From Tolypeutes matacus (taxonomy: Eukaryota > Chordata > Mammalia > Cingulata > Chlamyphoridae): a DNA stretch of 64,000 nucleotides. A program made the translations under genes and the position numbers. The stretch covers positions 5,236,642 through 5,300,641 of the forward strand of contig JAKSZT010017954.1 of the NCBI GenBank assembly GCA_026826555.1, given 5' to 3'. Numbering within the stretch: position 1 is the first letter of the stretch; every line of letters starts with the position of its first letter. Shown here one piece after another: positions 58,081-64,000 of this stretch. The notes under the pieces are model-generated. The model did no database searches, was not told the DNA's origin, and worked only from the letters and a program-made list of their open reading frames with translations.

Positions 58081-58800
58081 AAGTCATGTTTAGATATGGC
58101 TAACATTAAAAATATTGACAGCACCAAATGTTGATGAGAATGTTGAGCAACTGAGTTTTTCATGTATTATTGGTGAGAACACAAAATGCCTCTGTGGAAA
58201 CAGTTAAGCAGTTCTTATAAAGTTACACTCACCAGACCTAGCAATACCACTGGAAGATTAAAGGACACCTAAATAATGACAACACATGTCCACAAAAAGA
58301 CTTGTGCATGAAAGTTCATATTAGCTTTATTGACCATAGCCAGATATTTGAAATAACCAAAATCTCCATCAACAGGTAAATGCATAAACAAATTATTGTA
58401 TAACTATACAATGGAATATTACTGAAGAATGAAAAGGACCAAAATATTGGTAGACACAACATGGACCAATATCAGAAATATTAGGTTAAATGAGAAAAAG
58501 TGAAACCATGAAAGACCACATATCATATGATTCCATTTATGTGAAATTCTAGAAGAGAGAACACTATAGTGACAGAAATCAGGTCAGTGGTTGCCTGGTG
58601 CCAAGAGTTGGATTACGGAATCTACTGCAAAGAGGTGTGAGGGAACTTTTGAGCATGACAGAGGTATTCAGTATGTCGATTGTGTTAGCAGTTGCATGAC
58701 TATATACAATTGCCAAAATGCATCCAACTTGCTGCTTAAAATGGGTGAAATTTACTGTATCTAAATTATACCTCAGTAAAGTTGTGGATGATGAAATAAA

Positions 58801-60214
58801 TTGTGTTGGTAGAAGGACACTTAAGTTTCTCATTAAAATTTTTTGAAAAGATTGCATTTAGATATTTTATATAAATTAAATACTTAATATCTTCCCTAAC
58901 ACTTTCTATTTTATTTCTCTTATCATAATAAAAATAAAATGAATTTTTCCTTAAGCCTCCTATAGGCATCCTCAAATTCCCTCCTGGTTACCTAAATGTT
59001 CTATACAATTATCATCATTTTCTGTTGGATATTAGGACATGAAAATGTTGGAAAGCAATACTTTCAACATCCTGCATGAACTTATGAAACACCCATCACT
59101 ATCTAGTAACAGAACATTTTCATCACCCCCAAAGCAAACTCCATACCCTTTAGTGCTTTTCTTTTTGAGCTTTGCACTCTCATTTGAATTTTCAGAGCAG
59201 AGAACTTGGGACCTCTGCCTTTTAACCCAGGACCATGAGTGTACAAATACACTCACATGGCAGTGAAGGGACCTGTGCTCACATTGTGGAAACATCCCTT
59301 TGCAAAATATTTTTCACATCTCAATAAAAAATGACTGCACACATGTGCAGTGGCAACTTCTAGAGCTGTTTTCTCCAAGATGGCAGTTTTTCTCTGGCTC
59401 AAAAACTGTCATCATCCTAGCAAGTCTTGTCATGAGCCAACTTCAAACCTCTGCCAATTTCTGGATCAGTGAGTAAAGACACAGTGTTCCATACACACAA
59501 ATCCACTCTGGTTAATTGAAGTAATAAAAGGAATTTATAGGGCAGAATCGGGGTATTGGTTTACAAAATTAAACAGCAGATAAACTAAGCCTTGGGAAGG
59601 GCAGGAACCAAGGCAGCTTGGATAATTTCAAACATGGGAATCCCTAGTGAGTTTCTAGGTGAAGCCATTCCAACAACTCAGCTCAGCTATATTCAGACAT
59701 GGCTCCATCACAGATTCTAATTGATGATAGAGCCTGATTGCGCTGAACCCTTGGCCAGACAAGTGGGGTAACATGATCAGCTGGACCACTAGGCTCTCGC
59801 CAAATGATGGAAGGGTAGTTTGCCAAAGGAAAAGTGGACTGCTACTGGATGCCTGATATTATGCTTAGCTAATTTAGCCCCTAATTAATAATGGTCAGCT
59901 GTAATCAAGGCAAAATGAGGCTGTGGAAATAAGCCATTGTCACAGTGGCTGGTAGCCCTGACAAACATGAAGCATTCTATGCCCAGTGTCTAGGGCACAG
60001 CGGATGGCAAATCAATGTTCTCAGTCAGAGTCCATTGACAGAAGGACCCCAATCAGTGTCCCAGATGCCAGTATTATGTATCTGAGGATCCAAGGAACTC
60101 TGTGGAGATGGGATTACCAACCATGGCTTTGAGCATCACGGTCCCAGCTGAATAAGCAAGAATTTAAGGTAGGGCTCCATGCCCTTCAGCAATCTGGAAG
60201 GTCAGTTAGAGAAA
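58801..60214. other. Unassigned
   Basis: No gene recognised. Part of 59500-60000 might be an old LTR ('gaagtaataaaaggaattta') but I cannot assign it. Confidence 0.4.
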
Positions 60215-60410
60215 CTAAGAACCATAGAGTGGTAGAAATAATATGGAGTTTGAAATCAGGCCACCTTGGTTTCATTTTCAGCTTTTCCTTTTCCTAGCTG
60301 AATGAACTCCGGTGGATTTAATCACTCTGTGTCACTACTACCATTACTGTGAGGAATAAGAATTGCATGGTGATGGAAGTGGTATAAAACAGGCACTGGA
60401 GATTAGAACC
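60215..60410 (+). mobile_element. MIR SINE
   Basis: 'agtttgaaatcaggccacc', 'tttcctagctgaatgaac', 'attactgtgaggaataag' and 'ataaaacaggcact' follow MIR order. Confidence 0.65.
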
Positions 60411-60489
60411 ATCTCAAGAATTTAACTAATCTTAATTCTAGACCCCTACCATCTAGTGTTCTCCACCCCCTGGTCGTAAATAACTCAGA

Positions 60490-60850
60490 AATGAGATAGA
60501 ATTGAGGCTGCTTATAAAAATTTTTACTTCACTTGACAAAGGCTAGAAGCAATGACCAACAAAAGTGTTTTTCTGTAATTGTTTTCCTTTTTAATAGACA
60601 AATATTATCTAAGGGAAACAAATAACTCAGGCATCATTGTCATTCCGAGGGCCACATGATTTTGCACAGTTTCATTTGAATAGCTGCAAGTTAAATTTTA
60701 ATTTCTGTTTACAAAAGATCTATCTTCCAACATAAGGTTGAATATAAAAGAAGGCAATGCTATTCTCCTCCAAATCCATATACTCAATTTTTCTTTTTGA
60801 AGGCATCACATAAAATCATTGATTCAGTGGAGGTGTCAATAATTGTTTAA
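60490..60850. promoter_or_regulatory. Candidate conserved noncoding block
   Basis: Repeat-free AT-rich text with a forkhead-like tgtttac (about 60707) and 'tctgtaattgttttcc' and 'agttaaattttaatttc' motifs. Enhancer-like, unproven. Confidence 0.2.
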
Positions 60851-61689
60851 TTCATGCGAAACAAGTGTTTTCATTGAGAAGCCAGCAGAGAGAGGTCCCT
60901 GGCCACTACAAACAGTACAAGTCTCTTGGCTGCAGTAACACAGCTGATTGGCTACACTGTAAATACAGAACACACAACACTCACCAGTGACAGAGCGGGA
61001 TTGAATGTCTTTCTCTTCCACAGTGTGTTTATAAATACAGACCTGATGAGGATCAACCAAAAGGAGGCGTTCAAAAAAGAGAGATAGAGGGCTTGTGGTA
61101 GGGAGGAAGAAAAAAAGGGAGAATTTACTGAGAAATCATTTGCTCTTTGTCTCATAAAGACCAGAAACTCTCTTTGGCAGATGGATGTATCTTAGATGAA
61201 TAAAAAATGAGAAAATAAATTAGTTAATAAATTACTATAATGTACTGTGTTTAGTAGATAAAATTTTTCAAAACACGAATTCCATATCAGAATATAATAA
61301 AACAGGATTCTTGATAACATACAGAATGCGAGACCACTGATGCAGAGGATCTCTGGGTCCACTTTTTAATTCTGTGACAATGAACCATGAAACTTCAATT
61401 TTTGGAAAGGTTTCTATAGCCTTGGCTTGCTCCCTTGTGATTCCATTGCTCCTGTTCACCTCTAAGGGAAACAAATAACGATCCCCTTGAATTATGTGGC
61501 ACCACCTGATCCTTGTTGTACATACATTTCCTTCCTCAATATTTACCATTACAAGATACCATTCTTTTAGAATTCTGCACTCTGTTAGTTAATCTGATAA
61601 TGAAGATATCAGTGCAGCTCAATCAGATTCAACAAATCTCTCAGATATCTTTACTAAACAGTTCCTATTAAAAATGTGCCAGGAGCCAG
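60851..61689. other. Unassigned
   Basis: No gene recognised. Minus-strand frames at 60836-61155 and 61268-61549 lack identifiable domains. Confidence 0.4.
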
Positions 61690-62815
61690 GAGAAGATGAA
61701 AAGATAAGCTATTGACTGGTAAGTAAATAATTTTCAAACATTTATCCTAATAAAGGACTCATATCTAAACTATATAAAGAACTCTCAAAACTCAACAGTA
61801 GAAATACTGAACAAATGCAACTATAAAATGGACAAAAGACATGAAGAGACATTTCACTGAAGATGGAAAATAAGCACATGAAAATGTGTTCATTATCATA
61901 AGCCATTAGGGAAATGCAAATTAAAACTATGATGAGATAGCACTACACATCTATCAGAATGGCTAAAATAAAAAAATAGTGACAACATCAAATGCTGATG
62001 AGGATGCAGATAAACTGGATCACCCATGCATTGCTTCTGGGAATGGAAAATGGTACAGCCACTCTGGAAAACAGTTTGACAGTTTCTTATAAAACTAACC
62101 ATGCAATTAACATATGATCCAGAAATTGCACTCTTGGGCATTTATTCCAAAGAAATGAAAATTTATGTTCACTCAAAATCCTGGAAACAAATGTTCATAA
62201 AAAGCTTTATTAGTCATATCCCCAAATGGGAAACAACTCAGATGTCCTTCAATGGGGGAATGGTTGAACAAACTATGGTACAACCATACCATGGAATACT
62301 ACTCAGAAATGAGAAGGAATTGGCTATTGATACATGCAACAACTTGGATGGCTATCAAGGGAATTACATAGAGTGAAAAAAATCTCAAAAGGTTTCATAG
62401 AGTATGATTCTACTTATGACAAAATCATAAAGATGGAGAACAGGATTGTTAGGGGTAAAGGACAATGGAGGGGATGTGGAAGGAAGGTAGATGTCATTAT
62501 AAAAAGATCAAGACAAGGATGCTTGTAGTAATGAAACTGTTCTGTATCTTGCCTGTGGTGATGGAAACACAAACCTATGTGTGAGAAAAAATTGCATAAA
62601 ACTAAATATAGACACAAATAAGTACAAGTAAAACTAGAAGAATTGGAAAAACTTACATGCATTGTATCTACATCAATATCCTGGTTGTGATATTAAACAA
62701 TAGTTCTGCCAGATGTAACCATCAGAGAAAACTGGGTCAACGGTACACAGGACCACTCTGTATTATATCTGACAACTATATGTGAATCTATAATTATCTC
62801 AAAATAAAATGTTTA
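61690..62815 (+). mobile_element. L1 3' end (ORF2 C-terminus and 3' UTR)
   Basis: Landmarks: 'aatggacaaaagacatgaag', 'gggaaatgcaaattaaaac', 'gatgaggatgcagataaac', 'ccaaagaaatgaaaatttat', 'tggtacaaccataccatgg', and tail text 'tatctcaaaataaaatg'. Frames 62101-62376 and 62334-62528 are pieces of ORF2 C-terminus in sense. 5'-truncated and inactive. A DAS-SINE has inserted at its tail. Confidence 0.85.
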
Positions 62816-63029
62816 ATTGTTTTTTTGTTTTTGTTTTTTTTTTAAAGATTTTATTTATTTATTCATTTATCCCCCACTTGCTGCTTGTGCTCACTGGGTC
62901 AGCTAACTGCGCTATGTGGGCGGGCTTGCCTTCACCAGGAGGCCCCAGGAACTGAACCCGGGGCCTCCCATATGGTAAATGGGAGCCCTACTGATTGAGC
63001 CACATCCGCTTCCCTGTTTAATTGTTTTT
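62810..63029 (-). mobile_element. DAS-SINE monomer with 15-bp duplication
   Basis: Perfect duplication tgtttaattgttttt (62810-62824 and 63015-63029). On the minus strand: head 'gcggatgtggctcaatcagt', B box-like 'gggttcagttcctgg', a linker with 'gcgcagttagctgaccc', and an A-rich tail (T-rich at 62820-62870 on plus). Confidence 0.9.
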
Positions 63030-64000
63030 AAAGTCCATTATGTTCCAGGCACTGGGTTCTGGGGATAGTCTAGAAAAGGAATCAGAAAAGATCCCTACTA
63101 TCTTGAACCTTATGCTCTTATGGAGGAAATTGATAATCAATTAATCAATAAACAAATAAATATAATTTCAGATAATAATAAGTACCATAGGGACAATTAA
63201 ATAAAGTAATATAAGAGTAAGAACTGAGTTTGGAGAAGGTTGAGCAGATAGGTTGGTCAAGATTGGGTCAGGGACACTTCTGAAGATGGGGCAAATCTAA
63301 TGGAGATTGGACATGTTAAGTTGTAGAGGCCTTATTTGGCACCTTAGTGGGTATGTGAGGTAGTCACGTAGTTACACAAGGCCAAGTTCATTGGAGAGAT
63401 TGAGAATGAACAAATTGATACAGAATTCAGTCATGAGTCTACCATTAATATTTATAGCCATGGAATTGGATGAGACACAAAAGGAACAAATAAAGATTTA
63501 GTGAAGGATTAGTACCAAGCCTTGGGTAATTCAGCATTTAGGAGAGTAAGAATTAGTGGCCAGAGAAGTAGGAGGAAATTCAGTAGAATAAGAAAGCCAA
63601 GGAATAATGTTTTTCAAGAAGGAAGAAAGGGTCAAATACTTCTGAGAAATTAGGTAAGAAGGAGACAAAGAAGTGATCAGTAGATTTGGCAATGTGGCTG
63701 TCTGTGGAAACCTTCATAATAGCAGTTTCAATTCAGCAAATGAGGAGAGAAGATGAGCTAAGGAAATAGCATACAATATAAATATTATTTTTCATAAGTT
63801 TTCCTGTGTTAGAGGACAGAAAAAAATGGTTTGGTAGCTGGTGATTTTTTTCCCCCAGCACTGTTCTGGTGCTTAGAGGCAGTGATGAGTAGGTAGATCA
63901 CTGGGCTTAACTAAGTATGGGGTCCAACCAAGTAGGTACAATTCAGAGAGAGAACAAGGTAAGGTAGTCAAGGTTGTTTGCCAGATGATAGAGTATAGAA
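63030..64000 (-). mobile_element. L2 LINE, antisense, runs off the window
   Basis: 'gttccaggcactgggttctgg', 'atccctactatcttgaacc', then 'ttagtgaaggattagtacc' and 'agaaggaagaaagggtcaaa' follow antisense L2 3' sequence. Assignment is good near 63040-63300 and weaker to the right. Confidence 0.5.

Larger units (their letters stand above)
56900..58800 (+). mobile_element. Old HAL1 (half-LINE), split by a DAS dimer
   Basis: ORF1-derived text spans about 57140-58080: 'atggaaattctagaactg', 'ttgaagaaataatggttaa', 'ggataaaagcaaaatgcac', and after the SINE 'aaattctatatctagcaaa'. It then passes directly to an ORF2 C-terminal/3' section ('gaaataaccaaaatctcc', 'acaatggaatattactg') and 3'UTR ('gtggttgcctggtgcc', 'ctaaattatacctcagt'). 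Lack of nearly all ORF2 between is the HAL1 layout. Many stops; very old. The 184-codon minus frame at 57103-57657 is antisense of it. Confidence 0.75.

Overview
This is a stretch of placental-mammal genome with no recognisable protein-coding gene. The diagnostic repeats are tRNA-derived SINEs whose heads read 'gatgtggctcaagcagttgag' (split here for length: box A region, then a 'ggttcgatccc'-type box B), occurring as monomers, dimers and a trimer. These match the DAS-SINE family of the nine-banded armadillo, so I infer Dasypus novemcinctus or a close xenarthran. The background is AT-rich, with no CpG island and no convincing exon. Older pan-mammalian repeats (MIR, L2, MER5A, MaLR/MLT1-type LTRs, old L1) are abundant. 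All calls rest on reading the sequence and on remembered family consensus; no database search was run.

Layout. 0-3.6 kb: an L1 3' end, then an MLT1-like LTR split by a younger ERV-type solo LTR and an A-tailed insert. 5.4-11.4 kb: a cluster of MaLR/ERVL-like solo LTRs, two of them side by side and one lodged inside a DAS dimer. 11.9-21.9 kb: L1, L2 and MIR fragments with a DAS dimer and a DAS trimer. 22.04-26.29 kb: the main feature, a complete antisense LINE-1-derived element of 4.2 kb flanked by a near-perfect target-site duplication. It carries ORF1 remains and only a middle slice of ORF2, a 5'UTR with a 399-bp tandem unit, and a 3'UTR whose end is present three times. 26.3-38 kb: L2 fragments, two LTRs, and long repeat-poor stretches that may hold conserved noncoding elements. 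38-46.7 kb: a DAS composite, L1, an MLT1-like LTR carrying five telomere-like hexamers, a small unidentified coding-like remnant, and a well-preserved solo LTR with a perfect 5-bp duplication. 47-64 kb: three more DAS insertions with clear duplications, a long L2 piece, an old HAL1 (half-LINE) split by a DAS dimer, a 3' L1 piece, and an L2 fragment running off the end.

There is no operon-like or pathway logic here: the window looks like a gene desert or very large intron. I did not find a new multi-gene system. The most interesting items are the internally deleted LINE with its triplicated 3' end, a second and differently built half-LINE, the multimeric DAS insertions, an interstitial telomeric tract inside an LTR, and several repeat-poor, homeodomain-motif-rich blocks that could be enhancers.
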